DNA of 64,000 nucleotides from Flavivirga algicola (GTDB lineage: Bacteria; Bacteroidota; Bacteroidia; Flavobacteriales; Flavobacteriaceae), in assembly GCF_012910715.1 (NCBI RefSeq), contig NZ_JABBHF010000010.1:124001-188000 (forward strand), in the 5' to 3' direction. The position numbers and the translations under genes were made by a program. How positions within the stretch are numbered: position 1 is the stretch's first letter; each line of letters begins with the position of its first letter. The notes below the pieces were generated by a model. The model saw only the letters and a list, made by a program, of their open reading frames with translations. It was not told where the DNA came from and did not search any database. Of this stretch, positions 27,142-37,004 are shown piece by piece.

Positions 27142-28197
27142 TCAACAAGCCTTTCTGTAAGTACTGGGAGAAATTCCCGTAATTTTTTTAAACGCACTAT
27201 AAAATGTCGATTTCGAGTTAAATCCCGATTCTAAGCCAATTCCCACGACAGTGTAGTTTGCAAAGTTGGCATTGGTTAATTTTAGTTTGACTTCTTCAAC
27301 TCTAAATGTATTTATGTAATCTGCAAAATTCTGTCCAGTTAATTTATTGACCAATTGCGATAGGTAATTACTGCTTATTTTAAGTTTTTGGGCAACACTG
27401 GAAAGGCCAAGATTGGGATCTCTATATATTTTGCCTTCTTTCATTAAGAGTTCGAGTTCTTTAAAATAGATGTTATCGTGATTGATATTGCAAACATTAC
27501 TGTTATTGTATATTTGTTTTAGTTTTTTTTCCGTCAATTTTGCTATTAAGTGAAATAAAAAAATATGATCATCGGTAAAAAAGCCTTTTTCAGAATGCTC
27601 AGAGTCCAAAACACCAATAATTTCATCGCCAATGTATATTGGTACAGATAGTTCTGATTTCCTATTGGCATCATCCACTATGTATTTGGGGTGGAGTGCC
27701 ACATCTTTCACATATTGATATTTTCCAGACTTGACCACATGGCCTACAATGCCTTCTCCAATTTTAATTTTAATTGGACTAACAATTTTTTTTTCTCCAT
27801 TGTTCTTATTTCCAAATGCAGCTTTCTGAATGAGGTACTGTTTGTCTTTATCTAGCATATAAATTACACAGTCTTCGAGCTGAAGATGTGCAATACAATT
27901 TTCTACAATGTCCCAAAGAACATCATCTGCGTTGTTGTTCTCAAACAGAGATGTGGCAAAATAGCTCAAAACAGAGATGGTTTGAATAGGTGCGCGTTCT
28001 AGATAGTCGCTGTCAAATTCTGCAAAAACTTCATCCAAATAAGGGGTTTTAGAAACGTTACTTGCCTTGGTGGATAAATCTTGTTTAGTTGGGCAAGTGT
28101 TGTATTTTTTTGATGAAATTTTAGGAGACACCTTGTCACATAAGTTAGGTTCTTGATGTAATATATTTTTACTGCGAAAGTATTTTTGAGAATCCAT
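27142..28197 (-). CDS. GAF domain-AraC type transcription regulator
   Basis: A 351-aa cytoplasmic protein. Residues 60-200 form a GAF domain (VIYMLDKDKQYLIQKAAFG, KIGEGIVGHVVKSGKYQYV, SVPIYIGDEIIGVLDSEH). Residues 250-350 are an AraC/XylS HTH pair (LGLSSVAQKLKISSNYLSQL, then VGIGLESGFNSKSTFYSAFKKITGISPSTYR). GAF domains bind small molecules, so it is probably a ligand-sensing regulator. It is next to a lipoprotein gene with a 33-bp dyad in its promoter; it is the best local candidate to bind that site, with the HTCS as alternative. Confidence 0.88.
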   Translation of the reverse strand: MDSQKYFRSKNILHQEPNLCDKVSPKISSKKYNTCPTKQDLSTKASNVSKTPYLDEVFAEFDSDYLERAPIQTISVLSYFATSLFENNNADDVLWDIVENCIAHLQLEDCVIYMLDKDKQYLIQKAAFGNKNNGEKKIVSPIKIKIGEGIVGHVVKSGKYQYVKDVALHPKYIVDDANRKSELSVPIYIGDEIIGVLDSEHSEKGFFTDDHIFLFHLIAKLTEKKLKQIYNNSNVCNINHDNIYFKELELLMKEGKIYRDPNLGLSSVAQKLKISSNYLSQLVNKLTGQNFADYINTFRVEEVKLKLTNANFANYTVVGIGLESGFNSKSTFYSAFKKITGISPSTYRKAC

Positions 28198-28386
28198 TTT
28201 AATTTTTTATCAGAATCAAAAATGATTTGAAATCTCGCTTAAAGATTAAGGGTAGATACAAATTAGATTTGAAGGCTTTTATTATATTACAAGTTTAGGG
28301 TACAAATGAAAATTTGCTTTGTACTGTAGTTACCAAAGCTTGTATTGTGGTTACATTTATTTAGAAAACCTCCGAAATAATGGTGT

Positions 28387-31300
28387 TTAGCTTTGTTTTC
28401 TAAACTCAGATGGCGGTTTTCCAAATTCCTCGACATAAACCCTGGTGAAGTAAGCGGGATCCTTAAACCCTGTTTGGTAGGCGATTTCAGATATAGAGAG
28501 CTCACTTTGAAGTAATAATTCTTGAGCTTTTTGCAAACGAATCTTTCGTATAAATTTGGTAGGCGGCAAACCTGTGAGGTTTTTAATTTTCCTGAATAAG
28601 TGTACCCGACTAATGCTTAGGTACTCTGCCAATTGGGGAACAGCAAATTCATCATTATCCAATTGTTTGTGAATAATTTGTATCACATTCTTCATAAAAT
28701 GGTCAATAGTTTTATTTTTTGAAGTGATGATCGTTTCCCCACGTTGATATTTTTCCCGTAGTTTTTGTCTGGTTTTAATCAGGTTGTCAACTCGTATTAG
28801 CAATTCGGTGCGATTAAAAGGTTTAGTAAGGTAGGCGTCGGCACCTGTTTTCAAGCCTTCTAATTGATTGGATTGTCCCGATTTTGCAGTTAATAAAATA
28901 ATAGGGATATGATTGGTTGCTATATTTTGCCGAATTTGGGAGCTTAACTGGATACCGTTCCATTTGGGCATCATTATATCGGAGATTACTAAATCTGGCA
29001 AGTGCTTTTCGCACAATTCCCATGCTACCAAACCGTTTTCAGCTTGTAGTATAGTAAAGTTTGAAGCCAGGCAAAAATGAATATAATCTCGTACTTCTTT
29101 GTGATCTTCAGCAATGAGAACAACTGGCGTATCGTTTTCTTCAAATAAAATAATCTCTTCATTTTTAATTTCTGCTGCTGGTTTGTCGTCTGGAATTATC
29201 GCAGGGATTTTTATGGTGAAAGTTGTTCCTACTCCTTTTTGACTATGTACTGCAATTTCGCCCTTCATTAATTGAACCAATTCTTTAGTAAGGGTAAGCC
29301 CCAGTCCAACACCTTGAGAATCATCGATTTTTTCTTTGGCGAAAGGATCGAACAATTTAGAAACGAACTTGTTGGACATACCAATACCTGTATCCTTAAT
29401 CTGGATAGTAAGGGCAGCTTTATTCTCTTTAAATACAATAGAAAAAAACACTTTTCCTCCTGAAGTATTGTATTTTATAGCATTGGAGATTATGTTAGTT
29501 GATATTTTTCGCCACTTATCCTCATCAAATAACAGATATAAACTGTTGTGCGAACTCGAAAAGCTTAAGGTAATATCTTTTTTTTCGGCTAAGGAAGTAA
29601 AGGAATGAAATAAATATCGTTGAAAAGCTACAAAATCACTGTTGTTGGTCCGAACCTCTAACTGGTTATCCTGCATTTTAGCAATCTCCAAAATCTGGTG
29701 TACTTGATTTGATAAGTGATTGGCCTGTTCTTCTATTTGAAATAAATGTTTATCTGTTTTTGAACCAATTTCAGAAGCGTGTTTTTCCCTTGCTTGATCG
29801 ACAGCACCAAGAATTACGGTTAATGGTGTTCTAAATTCATGTGCTATTTGATTAAACCACCGGGTTTTGGTTTGGGATAGGTCTATAATGAATTCTTTTT
29901 CGGTTTCTGCTATTTTTATTCTTAATTGAATTCTATACAGTACAAAAATTAGAGATCCTATAAATAGGATGTAAAGAGCATTTGCGAGGTTGGTTTTATA
30001 CCAGGGAGGGACTACGGTAATGGCTATTGGCTCGTATGGGATTTCCCATTGATCTTCAGAAGTAGCTTTTACCAACAATTCATATGATCCCTTGGGTAAA
30101 TAAGAGAGGGTTAGGCTTCCTTTTTCCTTCATGGGTAGCCAATCTTTATGATAACCTTGTAATTTAAAATGATACCTAACCTTTTCGGGCTTTTCGAAAG
30201 TTAAGGTTTGAAATAAAAAATTAATACTTTGGTCTTGTGGGGATATGGTTATTACATTTTCATTCGACAAACTTTTATTTGGAAATTTATAAACTATAGT
30301 GGTATCTGCTTTAAACTTGGTATATGATTCCCAAATCATATTAGGAGTTCTGGTTTTAGAAGTGGTTAGGTTATCTGGGTTAAAATATTGAATGCCTCCC
30401 TCACTACCTAACCATATAAAGTCCTCATCGTCAAGATATGCAGAACTAAGTAACATAGAGTTGTCGTATAGCCCGTCTGTTGTCATAAAATGATCGAATT
30501 TTTTGGTCTGGATATCGAAAGACAAAATACCATGGCTTATAGTGCTTAGCCATAGTTTTCCTTTAGTATCATTAATAATAGTTAAAATTTTGTCATTGGG
30601 CATTTTATCATTTCTAACATAGCGTTCAAATTTTTCTGTTTCTATATCGAGGCAATTTAGTCCACCGTCAGTCCCAATCCATAATAAACCATTGTCATCT
30701 TGTCGTATAGATTGAATAAGATTAGAGCTAATGCTATTAGGATTGAAAACATCGTGCAAAAATTGTTTGTAATTATGGTTTTCGTCTTCACTAATTTTAC
30801 TGGCATTGGAGAATTTTAATAGGCCTTCATTAATACTGCCCACCCAAATATTGTCAAAACTATCCATATATAGCTCGATAATTCCTATTCTTTTTCGGGG
30901 AAAACGAATTTTAAAATAGCTTTGGTCTTTTAAGTCGTATACTATCATGTTGTCCCATTGCGCAATCCATAACCGTTGGTTATGGTCTTCTATCACTCGC
31001 CAGCATACACCTAAAGAAAAGTCTAAGTTTGGAAAATAAATGGGTGTTTCTTTATTCGAGTTAGAGTCTATTTTTAGCAAAGCCAATTGGCCTTGGTTAT
31101 CCCTTCCCATCGTATACAAAAAACTATCGCTGGCGCAGACCATAGAAGTTACTGGCTTTTTGTTTATTTTTTTGAGCGAGTTAATTTTGGTTTTATTCCA
31201 AGTGTAAATTCCATCAGGAAGAGCAAACCAAATTTTATCTCCACGCCCCACTATTTCTCTAACTTTTCCTAGCTCTCCTAAAAAGGGATGCCTAAATGGT

Positions 31301-32331
31301 TTGTGGTGAATGAGTTGAAATACTCCTAGATTGGTGCCTAACCAATAGTTACTTTCGTTATCCTGAAACATACAATTGGCCCTTATACTAACAGAAGAAG
31401 GGTAGTTTAATAATGCTTCTATGGTAATAGCTTCTTGCTGAGTAAAATCAGAAGAGAATCTGTAAATTTTTTTTCCGCCATTTACCCATATCCAACCTTC
31501 TTTGTCCTTAAAAATAAAGGGAACATCTCTTACGGCTGTTTTGTAGGTACTTTCAAAATTTAATTTTTGTTGAGACCAAGCGCCATTAGATTTATAGGTA
31601 ATGTATAATGCCTTGTTAGTATAAACCAGTGTACTATCTTTGGAAATAGAGAAAGTATTGATGAGTTTTTGATCTTTTGGCAAAGGAATTTCTTGAATCG
31701 TATCATGCACTACTTTAAAAATACTGTGCCCTTGTTCCTGTTTTTTTGAAGTACGTTCTTGTCTTCCCAAGATAAGTTTCGAACCATTTTTTGAAATACT
31801 AATATTGGAAGAACCTCTGTTATAAAGTTCTTTTATCGTACTATCTTTAGGATGATAGCGAAAAACACCATTGGTACTCGATATCCATAAATTTTTTTCA
31901 TCATCGGGAGTGAGTTTATTAATCAATGATATGTTGTGATTGTTTGAATTGGACTTAATAAATAATTCGGTAAACTTTTCTTGGTAAGGGTCCAAAACAT
32001 TAATACCACCACCCAAAGAGCCAAAATATATTTTATGATCGTCTAGCTGTGTGATGCTCCTTATCCAATTGGCTTTGATGGCCGTGGTGTCTCCAGGTAT
32101 GTATGTAAATACTTTAAAGTTTTTACCATCAAAACGGTTTATTCCATACTGTGTTCCAAACCATAAAAAACCATCTTTGTCCTGAAAAATGTCCGAGATC
32201 CAATTATTTGAAAGTCCGTCAAAAATATCATAATGTTTTACATTATAAGACAGGTTATTTTGCGCTTGTAATGTCGAACAACCAATAAATATAAATATAC
32301 CTACTAATAAGGATGTATTGAAAAGTCTCAT
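28387..32331 (-). CDS. Hybrid two-component system regulator (HTCS)
   Basis: A 1314-aa one-protein two-component system. I start at ATG 32331, where the lipobox-like signal begins (MRLFNTSLLVGIFIF, GCSTLQAQ); a TTG lies 18 nt upstream. In order: signal, propeller sensor of about 700 aa (repeated DGFLWFGTQYGINRFDG, LLWIGTDGGLNCLD), a Y_Y_Y strand domain near 700-765, one membrane segment near 785, HisKA (FNQIAHEFRTPLTVIL), HATPase, a receiver (DLVISDIMMPKWNG) and an AraC HTH at the C-terminus. HTCSs normally sense a polysaccharide fragment and control a polysaccharide-utilisation locus (PUL), but no glycoside hydrolase or SusCD pair is in this window. Confidence 0.93.
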   Translation of the reverse strand: MRLFNTSLLVGIFIFIGCSTLQAQNNLSYNVKHYDIFDGLSNNWISDIFQDKDGFLWFGTQYGINRFDGKNFKVFTYIPGDTTAIKANWIRSITQLDDHKIYFGSLGGGINVLDPYQEKFTELFIKSNSNNHNISLINKLTPDDEKNLWISSTNGVFRYHPKDSTIKELYNRGSSNISISKNGSKLILGRQERTSKKQEQGHSIFKVVHDTIQEIPLPKDQKLINTFSISKDSTLVYTNKALYITYKSNGAWSQQKLNFESTYKTAVRDVPFIFKDKEGWIWVNGGKKIYRFSSDFTQQEAITIEALLNYPSSVSIRANCMFQDNESNYWLGTNLGVFQLIHHKPFRHPFLGELGKVREIVGRGDKIWFALPDGIYTWNKTKINSLKKINKKPVTSMVCASDSFLYTMGRDNQGQLALLKIDSNSNKETPIYFPNLDFSLGVCWRVIEDHNQRLWIAQWDNMIVYDLKDQSYFKIRFPRKRIGIIELYMDSFDNIWVGSINEGLLKFSNASKISEDENHNYKQFLHDVFNPNSISSNLIQSIRQDDNGLLWIGTDGGLNCLDIETEKFERYVRNDKMPNDKILTIINDTKGKLWLSTISHGILSFDIQTKKFDHFMTTDGLYDNSMLLSSAYLDDEDFIWLGSEGGIQYFNPDNLTTSKTRTPNMIWESYTKFKADTTIVYKFPNKSLSNENVITISPQDQSINFLFQTLTFEKPEKVRYHFKLQGYHKDWLPMKEKGSLTLSYLPKGSYELLVKATSEDQWEIPYEPIAITVVPPWYKTNLANALYILFIGSLIFVLYRIQLRIKIAETEKEFIIDLSQTKTRWFNQIAHEFRTPLTVILGAVDQAREKHASEIGSKTDKHLFQIEEQANHLSNQVHQILEIAKMQDNQLEVRTNNSDFVAFQRYLFHSFTSLAEKKDITLSFSSSHNSLYLLFDEDKWRKISTNIISNAIKYNTSGGKVFFSIVFKENKAALTIQIKDTGIGMSNKFVSKLFDPFAKEKIDDSQGVGLGLTLTKELVQLMKGEIAVHSQKGVGTTFTIKIPAIIPDDKPAAEIKNEEIILFEENDTPVVLIAEDHKEVRDYIHFCLASNFTILQAENGLVAWELCEKHLPDLVISDIMMPKWNGIQLSSQIRQNIATNHIPIILLTAKSGQSNQLEGLKTGADAYLTKPFNRTELLIRVDNLIKTRQKLREKYQRGETIITSKNKTIDHFMKNVIQIIHKQLDNDEFAVPQLAEYLSISRVHLFRKIKNLTGLPPTKFIRKIRLQKAQELLLQSELSISEIAYQTGFKDPAYFTRVYVEEFGKPPSEFRKQS

Positions 32332-32589
32332 AGGTCTTATTTGGTACAAATGGCAATTTTGATACTGCTAATATACTTTATAATATAATTTAGCTAAAAG
32401 TTTTCCTTAATTCTGGATTAATAATTTCTATGTTATCTCTAAAGGTACCAGTGAACTACACTTGATTTTTTTGGTTTTAAATTTTATTCGGAATAACCTT
32501 ATATTTGGTAAAACTATATGGCTTGCTCCCAAATTGTGTTTGAGCATGCATTGGAAATGAATTAAAATAATTTATTGTAAATAAATATA

Positions 32590-33114
32590 ATGACTTACAA
32601 TTTAGACCAAGCTTTAGAAATTTTGGAACGCACTCCGAATACACTTAATATAATGCTTTTGGGATTGTCTGATGAATGGATTTATAATAACGAGGGTGAC
32701 AATACCTGGAGTGCTTTTGATGTTGTTGGACATTTAATTCATGGCGAAAAGACCGATTGGATTGTTAGAATACAAATTATTTTGAGCGATTCTAGTAACA
32801 AAGTATTTGAATCTTTTGATAGATTTGCTCAGTTTGGAAATTCAAAAGACAAAACATTACAACAATTATTAAAAGAGTTTTCAGAATTACGTACAGAAAA
32901 CTTAAAAAAGCTCAAGGATTTTAAAATTACAGAGTCGCAATTAAAGATGAAAGCCGCGCATCCTGAATTAGGAGAGGTCAGGCTAAAAGAGCTATTGGCC
33001 TGTTGGGTAGCACATGATTTGGCGCATATTGTACAAATTGCACGAGTTATGGCAAAACAATATAAAGATGAGGTAGGTCCTTGGAAAGCCTTCATTCCTA
33101 TTTTGAATACATAG
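32590..33114 (+). CDS. DinB-family (YfiT-like) metal hydrolase-type protein
   Basis: A 174-aa four-helix-bundle DinB_2-type protein. His residues expected to bind a metal are in FDVVGHLIHGEKTDW near 48-50 and in the last-helix motif VAHDLAHIVQIAR. DinB/YfiT proteins bind Ni, Zn or Mn and include thiol transferases; the substrate is unknown. It leads a run of close, same-strand genes (aldo/keto reductase, a second DinB, GNAT) which may be one operon. Confidence 0.8.
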   Translation: MTYNLDQALEILERTPNTLNIMLLGLSDEWIYNNEGDNTWSAFDVVGHLIHGEKTDWIVRIQIILSDSSNKVFESFDRFAQFGNSKDKTLQQLLKEFSELRTENLKKLKDFKITESQLKMKAAHPELGEVRLKELLACWVAHDLAHIVQIARVMAKQYKDEVGPWKAFIPILNT

Positions 33115-33170
33115 ATATAGACATTAAATATTTAACATATAAATCTTAAAATACAAACATTAAAAAATAA

Positions 33171-34121
33171 ATGCGAACACTAAAATTTAAGAACAATGAC
33201 GAAATGCCTGCTTTTGGCCTAGGTACATGGAAATCTGAATCAGGAGACGTTTACAATGCAGTAAAAACAGCTATTAAGGAAGGCTATAGACATATTGATT
33301 GTGCAGCAGTATATGGTAACGAAAAAGAAATAGGTGAAGCATTGGCTGAATGTTTTTCAGAAGGTATTGTAACCAGAAAAGAGTTATGGATTACCTCCAA
33401 ACTTTGGTGTAATGCCCATGCAAAGGAAGATGTAATTCCAGCCTTAAAGCAAACGTTAAGCGATCTGCAACTCGATTATCTGGATTTATACCTGATTCAT
33501 TGGCCGGTAGCCTTAAAAAAAGAAGTAATGTTCGTTGGTGCTAAGGAAGATTTAATTTCATTAGATGATCTTCCTAATGCGACAACATGGGAAGTTATGG
33601 AAGAAGCTGTAGGTTTAGGTTTGGTAAGGCATATTGGGGTTTCTAATTTTGGTAAAAAAGCTTTAGAAGATTTAATATCTAAATCGAAAATAAAACCTGA
33701 AATGAATCAGGTGGAGTCGCACCCCTATTTTCAGCAAGAAGACCTACTCTCATTTTGTAAAGATCATCATATTCATTTTACGGCATATGCACCGTTGGGC
33801 TCTTCAGACAGGGCAGAGAAATTTAAGGCAGCAGATGAGCCTAAATTATTAGAAGATCCTATCATTACAGACATGGCAAAGTCTAAAAACGCCACACCAG
33901 GACAAGTCCTAATTAGTTGGGCATTGCATCGGGGCACTGCTGTTATTCCTAAGTCTGTAAACTCAGGTAGAATTGCTCAAAACCTACAGGCAGGAGCCAT
34001 TCATTTATCCGATGATGATATGAAAAAAATTGCCAGCTTAGATAAAAATTACAGGTATTTAACAGGTGGACACTGGGTGTTTGAAGGTGGTGCTTACACA
34101 TTGGAAAGTATTTGGGCTTAG
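33171..34121 (+). CDS. Aldo/keto reductase
   Basis: A 316-aa NADPH-dependent reductase of carbonyls. Motifs: MPAFGLGTWKS at the start, GYRHIDCAAVYGNEKEIG (catalytic Asp and Tyr), SKLWCNAH (catalytic Lys), DLYLIHWPVAL (catalytic His), and the cofactor end AVIPKSVNSGRI. The tetrad Asp-Tyr-Lys-His is complete. It is flanked on both sides by DinB-family genes, 56 and 40 nt away. Its physiological substrate is unknown. Confidence 0.94.
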   Translation: MRTLKFKNNDEMPAFGLGTWKSESGDVYNAVKTAIKEGYRHIDCAAVYGNEKEIGEALAECFSEGIVTRKELWITSKLWCNAHAKEDVIPALKQTLSDLQLDYLDLYLIHWPVALKKEVMFVGAKEDLISLDDLPNATTWEVMEEAVGLGLVRHIGVSNFGKKALEDLISKSKIKPEMNQVESHPYFQQEDLLSFCKDHHIHFTAYAPLGSSDRAEKFKAADEPKLLEDPIITDMAKSKNATPGQVLISWALHRGTAVIPKSVNSGRIAQNLQAGAIHLSDDDMKKIASLDKNYRYLTGGHWVFEGGAYTLESIWA

Positions 34122-34161
34122 TAGGTTTGGTGCTATTTAGTGTGTTAAATTAAGCAAGGAT

Positions 34162-34671
34162 ATGTCTATTAAAGAAATTATACAGCAATTAGAAAGCAAC
34201 CAGCAGGTTTTTAAAAGTCTTTTAGTATCTAAAATAGAGACACAATATTTATGGAGGCCCGAGCCTGAAAAATGGAACTTGCTAGAAATTGTATGTCATT
34301 TATTGGATGAAGAACGAGACGATTTTAAAGCTCGGGTGGTTCATGCACTTGAAACTCCTAAAAAACCCTTGGTGCCAATTGATCCTGAAGGCTGGGTTAA
34401 AGAAAGAGATTATAATGCTAGAGATTATAACCAAACACTTCTGGATTTTCTAGAAGAGCGGAAACAATCTGTTGTATGGTTAAAAAGTAAGTTAGATGCT
34501 AATTGGGAAAGTAAGTTATTGCACCCTGAACTGGGAGCTATGTCGGCAAGGTTGCTTTTAGCTAATTGGTTGGCACACGATTATTTGCATATAAGACAAG
34601 TTTTAAGATATGATTATAATTACTTAAAACAGAGAACTAAGCTTGATTTAGGGTATGCAGGGAACTGGTAA
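34162..34671 (+). CDS. Second DinB-family protein
   Basis: A 169-aa DinB_2 protein, related in build to the 32590 gene. KWNLLEIVCHLLDEERDDF supplies the first His, and ANWLAHDYLHIRQVLR the C-terminal pair. It starts 40 nt after the aldo/keto reductase and ends 11 nt before the GNAT gene, so it is cotranscribed. Function unknown beyond the family. Confidence 0.8.
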   Translation: MSIKEIIQQLESNQQVFKSLLVSKIETQYLWRPEPEKWNLLEIVCHLLDEERDDFKARVVHALETPKKPLVPIDPEGWVKERDYNARDYNQTLLDFLEERKQSVVWLKSKLDANWESKLLHPELGAMSARLLLANWLAHDYLHIRQVLRYDYNYLKQRTKLDLGYAGNW

Positions 34672-34682
34672 TGTAATTTAGT

Positions 34683-35207
34683 ATGACATTTAATTTAGAA
34701 ACAGAACGTCTTATTTTAAGAGACTTACGGATGTCTGATTTAGAAGGTATGTTCGAATTGGATTCGGATCCTGAAGTACATAAATATTTAGGAAACAAAC
34801 CTGTAAAAACTAAAGAAGAATCTCAAAAAATTATAGAAGCTGTTATTGATCAATATGAAAAATACGGTATAGGTCGATGGGCTCTAATCAATAAAAAAAC
34901 AGGTGAATTCATGGGGTGGTCTGGGCTAAAACTCAATACAAAAATGAATGGCATTACTAACTTTTATGATGTAGGTTACAGATTAATAAAACGTTTTTGG
35001 GGCCAAGGTTATGCAACAGAATCTGGTAAAAAAGCTGTAGATTATGGTTTTAAGGTTTTAAAGCTTCCCGAGTTGTACGGTATAACAGAAATGGAACACC
35101 AAGCTTCTCACCATGCCCTTTTAAAAATTGGCTTAAAATATATTGAAGATTTTTATTTTGAAGAGGAAAAGATAAAGCTTCGCTGGTATAAAATTGAAAA
35201 TAAGTAG
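34683..35207 (+). CDS. GNAT-family N-acetyltransferase (RimJ/RimL type)
   Basis: A 174-aa acetyltransferase with ETERLILRDLRMSDLEGMF at the start, the RimL-like hallmark. The acetyl-CoA loop is RFWGQGYATESGKKAV near residue 105, with HHALLKIGLKYI in the C-terminal helix. Substrate not predictable. Overlap-like spacing with both neighbours (11 nt upstream, 2 nt downstream). Confidence 0.88.
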   Translation: MTFNLETERLILRDLRMSDLEGMFELDSDPEVHKYLGNKPVKTKEESQKIIEAVIDQYEKYGIGRWALINKKTGEFMGWSGLKLNTKMNGITNFYDVGYRLIKRFWGQGYATESGKKAVDYGFKVLKLPELYGITEMEHQASHHALLKIGLKYIEDFYFEEEKIKLRWYKIENK

Positions 35208-35209
35208 TT

Positions 35210-35557
35210 ATGCAGAGACAATGCTTAGAGTGTGGCGATAATATAGTTGGCAGAATTGATAAAAAGTTTTGTAGCGATGGGTGTAGAAATGCGTATAACA
35301 ATCGCGTAAACAAAGATAGCAAGAATTTAATACGCAACACAAATAATCGATTACGTAAAAATTATAGGGTTTTAGAGATGCTTAATCCTGAGCAAAAAAC
35401 AAAAACATCCCGAGCCAAGCTCATAGAAGCAGGTTTCGACTTTAACTATTTTACAAGTATTTATACGACTAAAGCAGGAACTATTTATTATTTTGTTTAC
35501 GACCAAGGGTATTTACCATTAGAAGGCGATTATTATGCATTGGTAAAACGAGAATAA
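35210..35557 (+). CDS. Zinc-ribbon protein (DUF2116-like)
   Basis: A 115-aa cytoplasmic protein. The N-terminal Cys pairs QCLECGDNIVGRIDKKFCSDGCRN (C-x2-C ... C-x3-C) fit a zinc ribbon. The rest is basic and then beta-rich (FTSIYTTKAGTIYYFVYDQGY). No catalytic motif. It starts 2 nt after the GNAT gene stop. It is probably a small conserved Bacteroidetes protein of unknown function. Confidence 0.75.
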   Translation: MQRQCLECGDNIVGRIDKKFCSDGCRNAYNNRVNKDSKNLIRNTNNRLRKNYRVLEMLNPEQKTKTSRAKLIEAGFDFNYFTSIYTTKAGTIYYFVYDQGYLPLEGDYYALVKRE

Positions 35558-35618
35558 ATATTATTTTGCTGCATATTTTTAATACTCACCATTTGTTAAA
35601 TATTATATAATAACCTCG

Positions 35619-36320
35619 ATGACTGAATCCCTTATTTTTATTATACCCATTTTTATGTTTTGTCTATTTGGTGGGATTGTCTTTTTAGTGATCTATTTCA
35701 ATAAAAAAAATATTATTCTGAGAAAACTGTCCAAATTTAAGTCCAAACGCATCTCTCAATTTAGAACCAACGAACTTACAAAGGTATCAGGGAAAGTAAT
35801 GCAAGTACAAGAGCCGTTTGTTATGCCATTTAGTAAACGAAAATGTGTTGCTTATATTTTTGAAATAAGGGAAAAAATAAAATCGGGCAAGAATTCTCGA
35901 TGGAACACATTAGTCAAAAAGGAAGATGTTCAAGATTTTTTTATAGAGAAAGATGGCGAATTGGTTATGGTAAAACCCTCTCAGGAAACCAGTAACTATA
36001 GTAGTTATATGGTTAGGGATAAGCAGGTTTCTTCGGGTACGTTTAATGATCCTACACCTGAGTTTTTGAAGCTTTTGGATGCGTTCGGAATTGAAAGCGA
36101 AAATTGGTTTGGGTTTAATAAAACCTTGGAATATACTGAAAGGATTATAGAAATTGGCGAAATAATAACCGTTGGTGGTATTGCAAAGTGGAAAACATTA
36201 AAAGAGCCTATTGGAGGGTATACCTATTCTAAAATTGCAGCATTGGAAAGTACTGTGAATCAAAAAATAATCATTACAGATCATCCCAAGGCAATACAGC
36301 CAGTGAAAAGAAGGCTTTAG
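35619..36320 (+). CDS. GIDE-like membrane protein
   Basis: A 233-aa protein, one N-terminal membrane segment (residues 4-27, IFIIPIFMFCLFGGIVFLVIYF), then a basic linker. A conserved SGKVMQVQEPFVMPFSKRKC and YIFEIREK stretch follows, matching bacterial relatives of the GIDE (mitochondrial E3 ligase N-terminal) domain. The catalytic RING is absent, as in all bacterial forms. Function unknown. It converges on the CBS gene with only 1 nt between the stops. Confidence 0.6.
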   Translation: MTESLIFIIPIFMFCLFGGIVFLVIYFNKKNIILRKLSKFKSKRISQFRTNELTKVSGKVMQVQEPFVMPFSKRKCVAYIFEIREKIKSGKNSRWNTLVKKEDVQDFFIEKDGELVMVKPSQETSNYSSYMVRDKQVSSGTFNDPTPEFLKLLDAFGIESENWFGFNKTLEYTERIIEIGEIITVGGIAKWKTLKEPIGGYTYSKIAALESTVNQKIIITDHPKAIQPVKRRL

Positions 36321-36321
36321 T

Positions 36322-36795
36322 TTATTTCCAATTTTGCCCTTTTAACTTTAGGGCCGCTTTAAGAATGTCTTTCTGACTTATCTGCCCCACAAGTTTTCCG
36401 TTTTCAACAATAGGGAAACGTCTTCGCTTGGAGTTAAGAAACTTATTGGCAGCATCAAAAATATTCATATTACCATCAATGGTCTCAACATCTTTAACCA
36501 TGTGTTTTTCAACAGTAGCATTATCCATGGGCATATTGTAATATCTACTTTCACTTATTTGTTTAATACAATCACCTTCAGAGATAACACCTATTAATTC
36601 ATTCTTTTCATTTATTACGGGCGCACCTGAAATTCTATGTTTTATTATAGCATCAATAACTTGCTCAATTCTTTGATTAGATTTAAACGTAATCAGATTT
36701 GTAGTCATATAGTCACTAACCTTAATTGGGGTATTGGGCGTGTCCTTTTTTGTCTTTTTTCGCGAGGCTAGAAAACTTTTTATTCCCATGGTCAT
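36322..36795 (-). CDS. CBS-domain pair protein
   Basis: A 157-aa cytoplasmic protein consisting of two CBS motifs: VSDYMTTNLITFKSNQRIEQV to about residue 85 and KHMVKDVETIDGNMNIFDAA to about 150. A tandem CBS pair forms one module that binds adenosine nucleotides. There is no attached effector domain, so it is a stand-alone sensor with an unknown partner. The N-terminus is basic. Confidence 0.9.
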   Translation of the reverse strand: MTMGIKSFLASRKKTKKDTPNTPIKVSDYMTTNLITFKSNQRIEQVIDAIIKHRISGAPVINEKNELIGVISEGDCIKQISESRYYNMPMDNATVEKHMVKDVETIDGNMNIFDAANKFLNSKRRRFPIVENGKLVGQISQKDILKAALKLKGQNWK

Positions 36796-37004
36796 TAATT
36801 TTAAGTAATCTTAAATATAGTCATTTTTTTTAAATTTTCCTATAAATGCATTTTTTCGCTAAAAAGAGATTTGAATTAATAATAAATGGTATGTGGTTTC
36901 CCAAAAGAAGACCGTATGATCCAAATAAAAATAATTAGCATTCTTTTAAGAGTTTAAATGTTAATTTTTTATAGTTTTAGCACGTTAAAATAAATATTAG
37001 AGGA

